From Pleodorina starrii (lineage: Eukaryota > Chlorophyta > Chlorophyceae > Chlamydomonadales > Volvocaceae), in NCBI GenBank assembly GCA_030267565.1, contig BRXU01000019.1, positions 236,501 through 300,500 on the forward strand: a stretch of 64,000 nucleotides of DNA. Direction: 5' to 3'. Below, one piece after another: positions 38,339 to 50,228 of this stretch; position 1 is the stretch's first letter; every line of letters starts with the position of its first letter. The notes under the pieces are model-generated. The model was not told the origin of the DNA. It worked only from the letters and a program-made list of their open reading frames with translations, and did not search any database. The translations under genes and the position numbers were made by a program.

Positions 38339-40325
38339 GCACCCATCAAGTCCTCGGGCAAGTACCTCTATCTGGGGTCGTACAACACGGAAGCCGAGGC
38401 AGCGGCGGTCTTCGACCAGGCCGCAATCCGCATCCGAGGTCCCAAGGTGAGCGCCGGGACCCAACCCACCCCGCCGAGCCGCCTGGCGACGGAAGCGAAG
38501 CCAGCAAAACCCGGCCAAACCGCAGAGCCGCCGGCCGGAACCCAGACACAAGGCATGCCGTAACGCAGCTCTGGGCGCATGTGGGACACATCTCTGTGTT
38601 TTACGCAGCGCCACATGCGGGCTGCCCTCTCTGCCGTTGCTCTCCATCCACTATGTACCCCCCGGCTCGCGCCGCGGTGTCTGAACCTGCCCAGCCACAC
38701 CTACACCCACCCACCTGCCCGCGCACCCATACAGCATATCCCACCGTCCCCGTGTCCCCTTTCGCCCGTCTTCCTGCCACAGGCCCGCCTGAACTCCGAT
38801 TACGTCGACGCGGACGGAAAGATACGACATGATGCCTCGATCTGCTCAGCGACGCAGCCAACCCCGGTAAGCCCCGCCGCCAACGAGGAGCCGCGGGCGC
38901 CACCGCCGGGGCCGAGGCGCAGCACATACCCCGCACCTCTGCACCTTGGCAGTCGGCGACCGAGGGAACCGCCGGCGGCGGTGGCGGCGGCGATTCCTCC
39001 AACCCCAGGCGGCCGACGTGCGGGCGGGCGGCGGCGGCGGCGCGGGCGACAGCCCGCGAGGGTACCGCGATGCCGCCGCGGCTACAGGGTCAGCCATGAC
39101 CATGGCGCGGCCTGGCGACAGCGGAAGCGACGGGCCGTGCGGAAGCCGGAAACGCAATGACGGCGGCACCTATGCGTACAGCGCGGGCGGCGGCGGCGGC
39201 ATAGGAGCCAGCTCGGCATAGCTGCCGAGAGCGCGGACGCGGACGCGGCGGCGGCCATCGCTGCTCGACGCCGGCATGGTGGTGCTCTGGAGGGCGTTGA
39301 CCTTCGCTTGGACCAGCTGAGTCATCTGGGGCTGGGCGGCGGGCTGCAGGGCTCAGCGTCGCAGCAGCTGTCGGGGGCCGCAGCAGCACCAACATCAGCA
39401 CCAGCACCAGCTGACGGGGCGGCGGCGGCGGCATTGCCGGCAACAGCGCGCTGTACCTGCCCGACGGTCGGTCGGGTCAGCGACGGCGGCGGCGGTGGCG
39501 CGTCTCCAGCAGGCGCACGAGGACGCGGCGGTGGCGGAGGCGCTGGAGATCTTCAGCAGAGGCGGGTTGGGCGTCGTCGTCGGCGGCGGCTTCGGCGCCC
39601 TTGCCGGCCGGCAGCACGCCGTGTCGCTGTGGCTGAGCCAGGCGGAGCAGGCGTCGCTGGCGCTGGCTCGGCTCCGAAACCACGCGTTGCAGTCCTCCGG
39701 GAGGCTGAGCGGTGGCTGGGGCGGCTCGGGGCTGGGCCAGGCGGGCAGGGCCGCCGACGACGACGGCCCGTCGAGGCCTTCCGAGGCCCGTCGGGGCCCG
39801 TCGAGCTGGCTGGGGCAGCTGGGACTGGACAGCGACACGAAGGGGGCAGCGGGGCAACTGGGCGGCGGCGGTGGCGGCAGCGGCGCCGATGAGCTGGGGA
39901 GCGGGGCCGGGTTACGCGCGCCTCTGAACCTGTCCTCGCAGCTCCAAGCGCAACTGGGCGGCATTGGCCGCGGTGGAGGCGGCGGTGGAGGCGGCGGCGG
40001 CCTGGCGGGCGGGGGAGAGGGGGCGCCAGGCAGCGGGGCAGGGCGGCTCTCTGCTCCAAAACCTGCAGACCGCGCAACAACATTACGCCGGCGGCGGAGA
40101 TGGAGGTGGAAGCAGGTATCTAGGCGACTCGGACCCGAACCAGCCGCCGGCGCTGCCGCCCGCATCGTCCGACGCCGTCGCCGTCGCCATCATCGCCACC
40201 GTCAGCGTCTCCGTCATCAGGTGACGAGTAAAGAGGAAGAGGAAGGGGAAGAGGGCTGTCGTTGTGGCGGCTTCGGTGCCGGCGGCGGGATGGGGGTGCC
40301 GAGGGGCCGTCGGCGGAGCAGCTGA
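38339..40325 (+). CDS. AP2-domain transcription factor, partial model
   Basis: Exon 38339-38446 (acceptor GCTAGCAG, donor GTGAGC) encodes 36 residues with GKYLYLGSYNTEAEAAAVFD then QAAIRIRGPK, the second half of an AP2/ERF DNA-binding domain (strand 3 and the amphipathic helix). Exon 38783-38866 continues in phase with ARLNSDYVDADGK, the domain's end. The first half of the domain (YRGV...W) should be upstream but was not found. A likely next exon starts near 39015 (acceptor ACCCCAG). Further down, 39308-40224 carries Gly/Ala/Gln-rich low-complexity sequence with ARLQQAHEDAAVAEALEIFS and LLQNLQTAQQHYAGGG in different frames, so introns remain to be placed; the stop (40224 or 40325) is unsettled. 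Such proteins act in the nucleus. A truncated pseudogene is possible. Confidence 0.65.
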
Positions 40326-42348
40326 CAGGTGACGCGTTCGGTTCCAGCCCACCAGTTCCGAAACCGCAACCAGCGTTTTGGCGGTGGGGCTCGTGGCGGC
40401 GGCAGCGGCGTTAGGAGAGGTGGCCAGGGTGTACGACTCCAGGGGTACGATTTAACACATGTAGTACGGAAGGCGAGGGCACGCATGTACGTGCGGACGG
40501 ACTTCAGGAGCGAGCAGGGCGGCTCGATGTGGTATGCCGTATGCGGTCATGTGAACAAAATGAGTGGGCAGTTGGGATCTGTCGAATGATGCGGATCGCG
40601 TCGCGGATGCAGGAGTGGCGGGCGGGATGCCGTAGTGTGCGGCAGCGAGCGCCTGATCGGCGAGCGCGTCGGCGGGCAGGGCGGCGAGGTGGGGCCACAC
40701 GCGCGCGAAGAGCGGCCACAAGCGGCGAAGCCTCCGAGTCGGGGTTGGTGTAGCCGGCCTGGCGGTTCACGGCGCAAACAACAGGGGATGCTGCCCGTCG
40801 CACGTCGGCCTTGCAGCAGCTGCCCACCGCATCACGCCTGCTGTCGGTGCCGCCTCAATATCAATATCAATACCGGGGCGGAGGCGGCGAAGGCGACGCG
40901 GACGACGGGTCAACCCCCGCCCCCCATACGCGATAGGCAGCCCTTCTCGGCAGTGTGTGTGAGTGCGCTGGTGGTTCCTTGGTTCCTGGCGGGCCGCTGG
41001 TAACGACGCTCGATGCCGGTTGATGGCGGGTCCGTTGTTGGGTTGGTTGCTGTCTCGGTCGGTCGGTCGGTCGTTCGTTCGGTCGTTCGGTCGGTCGCAC
41101 CCTCTGTTCCCGTATCCGTTGGCTGTTGGCTCCCTGCTCTGTGCAAGGCATGTCCCTGGGGTAGGATGATCTGCCCGTCTAGCCGGTACGGCTAGCGACC
41201 GGTGTGGTAGCTGGTCCCTCAGAGATGCAGGTGGCCGCCGGGCCACAGCGACCCGGGAAGCACCGAAATATTCGTATACCCACAGGCGATGGTGGTGTTG
41301 GAGTGTTCTTCATCGCGCCGTCGGCCTCCTGCCTGGCCAACACTGTCATCCCTCTGGTCCAGGCTCCGCAGGGAGCGGGTTCAGTGGACTATTTTTTCCC
41401 TAAATCTGGGTGGTTCTCAAAACAGCTACAACGCATCGCAAGTGTGGAAGCGCTTCAAGGTGATGCTGGTTCCAAGGCGACATTATTAATGGACGTCACA
41501 CGAAGCGCAGAGAGGTCTGCAAGGGTTTCACAATATGTAAATTAAATTCCCTATTGTTTGTAGTGATATATGTTGTCAATGCCCATGGTAAAGGGCAAGT
41601 CCCGATTGTACGGCGAGTTGCCAGCCCCCTAAAGGCCTAATGCAATTCCATATCTGTACTATTGCGAGGACCTACCATTGTTTGCTTGCATATATTGCAA
41701 AGATAGCAGAGGCTAGTATACGTTACCAGCACGTCCGACTCTGACATCCAGTGACGTCCGACCATCGGTACATAGCATGTCGCAAGTGGCATCAAATTAC
41801 AGGGCAAGGACTTCTATGGATCGTTGAGCGCATGAGTTGCAATAGTGTGGACGAGCACTGGGAGAAGGGAACATGTCAACAGTCTGCCGCAGTTTTCAAT
41901 GCATGGCGGATTACAGGCGGCTGCTCTGGATTTATCAATAAATATACACCTGCCTGCCATCTCGGGCCAAAAGAGGTGGACAGAGGCGGGATACCGGTAT
42001 GTTGCGCTGCTGTCACGTACGCATGGCGCAAAGCGAGCTTTCGCGTGTCCAATCGCGTATAGTCAATATTTTATCGTCTGGAACTAGTAACAAGTAACAA
42101 GATTTGCATGCATCAAGCGTTCTTGGCTGCCGACTGGATAGCTACTGCCAGGCATGCAGCTTGTGAATGCCCTTGACTCGGAGCCGGCCTTTAACCTTTT
42201 GCAGGTTCGCGGCGCGTTTATAACTACACTAAAAACAACGATTTGTTTGGTTGGAGCTACGGTCTATCGCGCTCTAAGGCCACCTGAGGCGCGCCGCGAG
42301 CGAGGTGATGTGGGCCGCAGTCAGCGCATGCGAGAACACTACAAACCG
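40326..42348. other. intergenic, no gene recognised
   Basis: Contains a TCGG/TTCG tetramer microsatellite at 41056-41097. The part after about 41540 is lower in GC. An ATG frame from 42154 (MQLVNALDSEPAFNLLQVRG) runs into the first satellite unit and stops at 42531; it may be chance. Confidence 0.4.
41056..41097. repeat. TCGG tetramer microsatellite
   Basis: About ten TCGG or TCGT units with a few substitutions. Confidence 0.85.
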
Positions 42349-42850
42349 CTTTCCCCGTCGACTGATTGGGCATTCACCGCCCACTCCCGCTGCCCCTGCC
42401 GTTGCGGAATGCTTGCAGGTCTGCTGGAATGGACGCCGCTGCGCCAACAGATGTGGTTTACCAAGATTCCACCGTCGCTGCAGATCCAGGTGCGGTTACG
42501 CGGGTTCGTGGAGTCAGGGGCTTGGAGTTAGAGCGGGCCCCTTCCCCGCCCGTTGCATTGCGGCTTCGGGTGATGCTCGCCGCTTGTGTTTCCGCATCGC
42601 TCGTACCACAGCTCAAACCCCCGTGCCCCGCTGTTGCCCGCGCATGTGCTGCATGGCTGCCCAAGAGTTGCGTCACCAAGGCCGGCACCGATTGGTAAGT
42701 CCTCAGGTAAGTTCGCGGCGTGATGGGCCGGCCCGGTTACGGCATGTACGACGCATACACGGCATCCTAACCCACAACCGCTTTCCCCGTCGACTGATTG
42801 GGCATTCACCGCCCACTCCCGCTGCCCCTGCCGTTGCGGAATGCTTGCAG

Positions 42851-43126
42851 GTCTGCTGGAATGGACGCCGCTGCGCCAACAGATGTGGTTTACCAAGATT
42901 CCACCGTCGCTGCAGATCCAGGTGCGGTTACGCGGGTTCGTGGAGTCAGGGGCTTGGAGTTAGAGCGGGCCCCTTCCCCGCCCGTTGCATTGCGGCTTCG
43001 GGTGATGCTCGCCGCTTGTGTTTCCGCATCGCTCGTACCACAGCTCAAACCCCCGTGCCCCGCTGTTGCCCGCGCATGTGCTGCATGGCTGCCCAAGAGT
43101 TGCGTCACCAAGGCCGGCACCGATTG
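42851..43126 (+). other. exon-like block of a representative unit
   Basis: In unit 2, the acceptor AG is at 42849-42850 and donor GTAAGT begins at 43127; the following intron-like part is 43127-43282 (156 nt). The 276-nt block would code 92 residues, of mixed composition with a hydrophobic stretch LRLRVMLAACVSASLVP. Use of the second donor gives 288 nt. Functional splicing is untested. Confidence 0.4.
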
Positions 43127-43644
43127 GTAAGTCCTCAGGTAAGTTCGCGGCGTGATGGGCCGGCCCGGTTACGGCATGTACGACGCATACACGGCATCCT
43201 AACCCACAACCGCTTTCCCCGTCGACTGATTGGGCATTCACCGCCCACTCCCGCTGCCCCTGCCGTTGCGGAATGCTTGCAGGTCTGCTGGAATGGACGC
43301 CGCTGCGCCAACAGATGTGGTTTACCAAGATTCCACCGTCGCTGCAGATCCAGGTGCGGTTACGCGGGTTCGTGGAGTCAGGGGCTTGGAGTTAGAGCGG
43401 GCCCCTTCCCCGCCCGTTGCATTGCGGCTTCGGGTGATGCTCGCCGCTTGTGTTTCCGCATCGCTCGTACCACAGCTCAAACCCCCGTGCCCCGCTGTTG
43501 CCCGCGCATGTGCTGCATGGCTGCCCAAGAGTTGCGTCACCAAGGCCGGCACCGATTGGTAAGTCCTCAGGTAAGTTCGCGGCGTGATGGGCCGGCCCGG
43601 TTACGGCATGTACGACGCATACACGGCATCCTAACCCACAACCG

Positions 43645-43870
43645 CTTTCCCCGTCGACTGATTGGGCATTCACCGCCCACTCCCGCTGCCCCTGCCGTTG
43701 CGGAATGCTTGCGTGCCCCGCTGTTGCCCGCGCATGTGCTGCATGGCTGCCCAAGAATTGCGTCACCAAGGCCGGCACCGATTGGTAAGTCCTCAGGTAA
43801 GTTCGCGGCGTGATGGGCCGGCCCGGTTACGGCATGTACGACGCATACACGGCATCTTAACCCACAACCG
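43645..43870 (+). repeat. deleted satellite unit (226 bp)
   Basis: This unit lost about 206 bp, joining GGAATGCTTGC directly to GTGCCCCGCTG. The acceptor and most of the exon-like block are gone, but both donors remain. Confidence 0.95.
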
Positions 43871-46800
43871 CTTTCCCCGTCGACTGATTGGGCATTCACC
43901 GCCCACTCCCGCTGCCCCTGCCGTTGCGGAATGCTTGCAGGTCTGCTGGAATGGACGCCGCTGCGCCAACAGATGTGGTTTACCAAGATTCCACCGTCGC
44001 TGCAGATCCAGGTGCGGTTACGCGGGTTCGTGGAGTCAGGGGCTTGGAGTTAGAGCGGGCCCCTTCCCCGCCCGTTGCATTGCGGCTTCGGGTGATGCTC
44101 GCCGCTTGTGTTTCCGCATCGCTCGTACCACAGCTCAAACCCCCGTGCCCCGCTGTTGCCCGCGCATGTGCTGCATGGCTGCCCAAGAATTGCGTCACCA
44201 AGGCCGGCACCGATTGGTAAGTCCTCAGGTAAGTTCGCGGCGTGATGGGCCGGCCCGGTTACGGCATGTACGACGCATACACGGCATCCTAACCCACAAT
44301 CGCTTTCCCCGTCGACTGATTGGGCATTCACCGCCCACTCCCGCTGCCCCTGCCGTTGCGGAATGCTTGCAGGTCTGCTGGAATGGACGCCGCTGCGCCA
44401 ACAGATGTGGTTTACCAAGATTCCACCGTCGCTGCAGATCCAGGTGCGGTTACGCGGGTTCGTGGAGTCAGGGGCTTGGAGTTAGAGCGGGCCCCTTCCC
44501 CGCCCGTTGCATTGCGGCTTCGGGTGATGCTCGCCGCTTGTGTTTCCGCATCGCTCGTACCACAGCTCAAACCCCCGTGCCCCGCTGTTGCCCGCGCATG
44601 TGCTGCATGGCTGCCCAAGAATTGCGTCACCAAGGCCGGCACCGATTGGTAAGTCCTCAGGTAAGTTCGCGGCGTGATGGGCCGGCCCGGTTACGGCATG
44701 TACGACGCATACACGGCATCCTAACCCACAATCGCTTTCCCCGTCGACTGATTGGGCATTCACCGCCCACTCCCGCTGCCCCTGCCGTTGCGGAATGCTT
44801 GCAGGTCTGCTGGAATGGACGCCGCTGCGCCAACAGATGTGGTTTACCAAGATTCCACCGTCGCTGCAGATCCAGGTGCGGTTACGCGGGTTCGTGGAGT
44901 CAGGGGCTTGGAGTTAGAGCGGGCCCCTTCCCCGCCCGTTGCATTGCGGCTTCGGGTGATGCTCGCCGCATCGCTCGTACCACAGCTCAAACCCCCGTGC
45001 CCCGCTGTTGCCCGCGCATGTGCTGCATGGCTGCCCAAGAATTGCGTCACCAAGGCCGGCACCGATTGGTAAGTCCTCAGGTAAGTTCGCGGCGTGATGG
45101 GCCGGCCCGGTTACGGCATGTACGACGCATACACGGCATCCTAACCCACAACCGCTTTCCCCGTCGACTGATTGGGCATTCACCGCCCACTCCCGCTGCC
45201 CCTGCCGTTGCGGAATGCTTGCAGGTCTGCTGGAATGGACGCCGCTGCGCCAACAGATGTGGTTTACCAAGATTCCACCGTCGCTGCAGATCCAGGTGCG
45301 GTTACGCGGGTTCGTGGAGTCAGGGGCTTGGAGTTAGAGCGGGCCCCTTGCCCGCCCGTTGCATTGCGGCTTCGGGTGATGCTCGCCGCTTGTGTTTCCG
45401 CATCGCTCGTACCACAGCTCAAACCCCCGTGCCCCGCTGTTGCCCGCGCATGTGCTGCATGGCTGCCCAAGAATTGCGTCACCAAGGCCGGCACCGATTG
45501 GTAAGTCCTCAGGTAAGTTCGCGGCGTGATGGGCCGGCCCGGTTACGGCATGTACGACGCATACACGGCATCCTAACCCACAACCGCTTTCCCCGTCGAC
45601 TGATTGGGCATTCACCGCCCACTCCCGCTGCCCCTGCCGTTGCGGAATGCTTGCAGGTCTGCTGGAATGGACGCCGCTGCGCCAACAGATGTGGTTTACC
45701 AAGATTCCACCGTCGCTGCAGATCCAGGTGCGGTTACGCGGGTTCGTGGAGTCAGGGGCTTGGAGTTAGAGCGGGCCCCTTCCCCGCCCGTTGCATTGCG
45801 GCTTCGGGTGATGCTCGCCGCTTGTGTTTCCGCATCGCTCGTACCACAGCTCAAACCCCCGTGCCCCGCTGTTGCCCGCGCATGTGCTGCATGGCTGCCC
45901 AAGAATTGCGTCACCAAGGCCGGCACCGATTGGTAAGTCCTCAGGTAAGTTCGCGGCGTGATGGGCCGGCCCGGTTACGGCATGTACGACGCATACACGG
46001 CATCCTAACCCACAACCGCTTTCCCCGTCGACTGACTGGGCATTCACCGCCCACTCCCGCTGCCCCTGCCGTTGCGGAATGCTTGCAGGTCTGCTGGAAT
46101 GGACGCCGCTGCGCCAACAGATGTGGTTTACCAAGATTCCACCGTCGCTGCAGATCCAGGTGCGGTTACGCGGGTTCGTGGAGTCAGGAGCTTGGAGTTA
46201 GAGCGGGCCCCTTCCCCGCCCGTTGCATTGCGGCTTCGGGTGATGCTCGCCGCATCGCTCGTACCACAGCTCAAACCCCCGTGCCCCGCTGTTGCCCGCG
46301 CATGTGCTGCATGGCTGCCCAAGAATTGCGTCACCAAGGCCGGCACCGATTGGTAAGTCCTCAGGTAAGTTCGCGGCGTGATGGGCCGGCCCGGTTACGG
46401 CATGTACGACGCATACACGGCATCCTAACCCACAACCGCTTTCCCCGTCGACTGACTGGGCATTCACCGCCCACTCCCGCTGCCCCTGCCGTTGCGGAAT
46501 GCTTGCAGGTCTGCTGGAATGGACGCCGCTGCGCCAACAGATGTGGTTTACCAAGATTCCACCGTCGCTGCAGATCCAGGTGCGGTTACGCGGGTTCGTG
46601 GAGTCAGGAGCTTGGAGTTAGAGCGGGCCCCTTCCCCGCCCGTTGCATTGCGGCTTCGGGTGATGCTCGCCGCATCGCTCGTACCACAGCTCAAACCCCC
46701 GTGCCCCGCTGTTGCCCGCGCATGTGCTGCATGGCTGCCCAAGAATTGCGTCACCAAGGCCGGCACCGATTGGTAAGTCCTCAGGTAAGTTCGCGGCGTG

Positions 46801-49800
46801 ATGGGCCGGCCCGGTTACGGCATGTACGACGCATACACGGCATCCTAACCCACAACCGCTTTCCCCGTCGACTGACTGGGCATTCACCGCCCACTCCCGC
46901 TGCCCCTGCCGTTGCGGAATGCTTGCAGGTCTGCTGGAATGGACGCCGCTGCGCCAACAGATGTGGTTTTACCAAGATTCCACCGTCGCTGCAGATCCAG
47001 GTGCGGTTACGCGGGTTCGTGGAGTCAGGGGCTTGGAGTTAGAGCGGGCCCCTTCCCCGCCCGTTGCATTGCGGCTTCGGGTGATGCTCGCCGCTTGTGT
47101 TTCCGCATCGCTCGTACCACAGCTCAAACCCCCGTGCCCCGCTGTTGCCCGCGCATGTGCTGCATGGCTGCCCAAGAATTGCGTCACCAAGGCCGGCACC
47201 GATTGGTAAGTCCTCAGGTAAGTTCGCGGCGTGATGGGCCGGCCCGGTTACGGCATGTACGACGCATACACGGCATCCTAACCCACAACCGCTCTCCCCG
47301 TCGACTGACTGGGCATTCACCGCCCACTCCCGCTGCCCCTGCCGTTGCGGAATGCTTGCAGGTCTGCTGGAATGGGCGCCGCTGCGCCAACAGATGTGGT
47401 TTACCAAGATTCCACCGTCGCTGCAGATCCAGGTGCGGTTACGCGGGTTCGTGGAGTCAGGAGCTTGGAGTTAGAGCGGGCCCCTTCCCCGCCCGTTGCA
47501 TTGCGGCTTCGGGTGATGCTCGCCGCATCGCTCGTACCACAGCTCAAACCCCCGTGCCCCGCTGTTGCCCGCGCATGTGCTGCATGGCTGCCCAAGAATT
47601 GCGTCACCAAGGCCGGCACCGATTGGTAAGTCCTCAGGTAAGTTCGCGGCGTGATGGGCCGGCCCGGTTACGGCATGTACGACGCATACACGGCATCCTA
47701 ACCCACAACCGCTTTCCCCGTCGACTGATTGGGCATTCACCGCCCACTCCCGCTGCCCCTGCCGTTGCGGAATGCTTGCAGGTCTGCTGGAATGGACGCC
47801 GCTGCGCCAACAGATGTGGTTTACCAAGATTCCACCGTCGCTGCAGATCCAGGTGCGGTTACGCGGGTTCGTGGAGTCAGGGGCTTGGAGTTAGAGCGGG
47901 CCCCTTCCCCGCCCGTTGCATTGCGGCTTCGGGTGATGCTCGCCGCATCGCTCGTACCACAGCTCAAACCCCCGTGCCCCGCTGTTGCCCGCGCATGTGC
48001 TGCATGGCTGCCCAAGAATTGCGTCACCAAGGCCGGCACCGATTGGTAAGTCCTCAGGTAAGTTCGCGGCGTGATGGGCCGGCCCGGTTACGGCATGTAC
48101 GACGCATACACGGCATCCTAACCCACAACCGCTTTCCCCGTCGACTGACTGGGCATTCACCGCCCACTCCCGCTGCCCCTGCCGTTGCGGAATGCTTGCA
48201 GGTCTGCTGGAATGGACGCCGCTGCGCCAACAGATGTGGTTTTACCAAGATTCCACCGTCGCTGCAGATCCAGGTGCGGTTACGCGGGTTCGTGGAGTCA
48301 GGGGCTTGGAGTTAGAGCGGGCCCCTTCCCCGCCCGTTGCATTGCGGCTTCGGGTGATGCTCGCCGCATCGCTCGTACCACAGCTCAAACCCCCGTGCCC
48401 CGCTGTTGCCCGCGCATGTGCTGCATGGCTGCCCAAGAATTGCGTCACCAAGGCCGGCACCGATTGGTAAGTCCTCAGGTAAGTTCGCGGCGTGATGGGC
48501 CGGCCCGGTTACGGCATGTACGACGCATACACGGCATCCTAACCCACAACCGCTTTCCCCGTCGACTGACTGGGCATTCACCGCCCACTCCCGCTGCCCC
48601 TGCCGTTGCGGAATGCTTGCAGGTCTGCTGGAATGGACGCCGCTGCGCCAACAGATGTGGTTTTACCAAGATTCCACCGTCGCTGCAGATCCAGGTGCGG
48701 TTACGCGGGTTCGTGGAGTCAGGGGCTTGGAGTTAGAGCGGGCCCCTTCCCCGCCCGTTGCATTGCGGCTTCGGGTGATGCTCGCCGCATCGCTCGTACC
48801 ACAGCTCAAACCCCCGTGCCCCGCTGTTGCCCGCGCATGTGCTGCATGGCTGCCCAAGAATTGCGTCACCAAGGCCGGCACCGATTGGTAAGTCCTCAGG
48901 TAAGTTCGCGGCGTGATGGGCCGGCCCGGTTACGGCATGTACGACGCATACACGGCATCCTAACCCACAACCGCTTTCCCCGTCGACTGACTGGGCATTC
49001 ACCGCCCACTCCCGCTGCCCTTGCCGTTGCGGAATGCTTGCAGGTCTGCTGGAATGGACGCCGCTGCGCCAACAGATGTGGTTTTACCAAGATTCCACCG
49101 TCGCTGCAGATCCAGGTGCGGTTACGCGGGTTCGTGGAGTCAGGGGCTTGGAGTTAGAGCGGGCCCCTTCCCCGCCCGTTGCATTGCGGCTTCGGGTGAT
49201 GCTCGCCGCATCGCTCGTACCACAGCTCAAACCCCCGTGCCCCGCTGTTGCCCGCGCATGTGCTGCATGGCTGCCCAAGAATTGCGTCACCAAGGCCGGC
49301 ACCGATTGGTAAGTCCTCAGGTAAGTTCGCGGCGTGATGGGCCGGCCCGGTTACGGCATGTACGACGCATACACGGCATCCTAACCCACAACCGCTTTCC
49401 CCGTCGACTGACTGGGCATTCACCGCCCACTCCCGCTGCCCCTGCCGTTGCGGAATGCTTGCAGGTCTGCTGGAATGGACGCCGCTGCGCCAACAGATGT
49501 GGTTTTACCAAGATTCCACCGTCGCTGCAGATCCAGGTGCGGTTACGCGGGTTCGTGGAGTCAGGGGCTTGGAGTTAGAGCGGGCCCCTTCCCCGCCCGT
49601 TGCATTGCGGCTTCGGGTGATGCTCGCCGCATCGCTCGTACCACAGCTCAAACCCCCGTGCCCCGCTGTTGCCCGCGCATGTGCTGCATGGCTGCCCAAG
49701 AATTGCGTCACCAAGGCCGGCACCGATTGGTAAGTCCTCAGGTAAGTTCGCGGCGTGATGGGCCGGCCCGGTTACGGCATGTACGACGCATACACGGCAT

Positions 49801-50228
49801 CCTAACCCACAACCGCTTTCCCCGTCGACTGACTGGGCATTCACCGCCCACTCCCGCTGCCCCTGCCGTTGCGGAATGCTTGCAGGTCTGCTGGAATGGA
49901 CGCCGCTGCGCCAACAGATGTGGTTTTACCAAGATTCCACCGTCGCTGCAGATCCAGGTGCGGTTACGCGGGTTCGTGGAGTCAGAGTTAGAGCGGGCCC
50001 CTTCCCCGCCCGTTGCATTGCGGCTTCGGGTGATGCTCGCCGCATCGCTCGTACCACAGCTCAAACCCCCGTGCCCCGCTGTTGCCCGCGCATGTGCTGC
50101 ATGGCTGCCCAAGAATTGCGTCACCAAGGCCGGCACCGATTGGTAAGTCCTCAGGTAAGTTCGCGGCGTGATGGGCCGGCCCGGTTACGGCATGTACGAC
50201 GCATACACGGCATCCTAACCCACAACCG

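Noticed and set aside
41204..41545. 113-codon plus-strand frame.
   Set aside because: Begins at a non-ATG codon, overlaps another equally plausible frame and has no splice or family evidence.
43662..47042. Open frame of 1126 codons through the large satellite (also 1171 codons at 53684-57199 and 755 at 57875-60142).
   Set aside because: Long only because unit lengths are multiples of three and GC is high. The product is Arg/Cys-rich and reads through donors and acceptors. The exon-frame reading is preferred, itself unproven.
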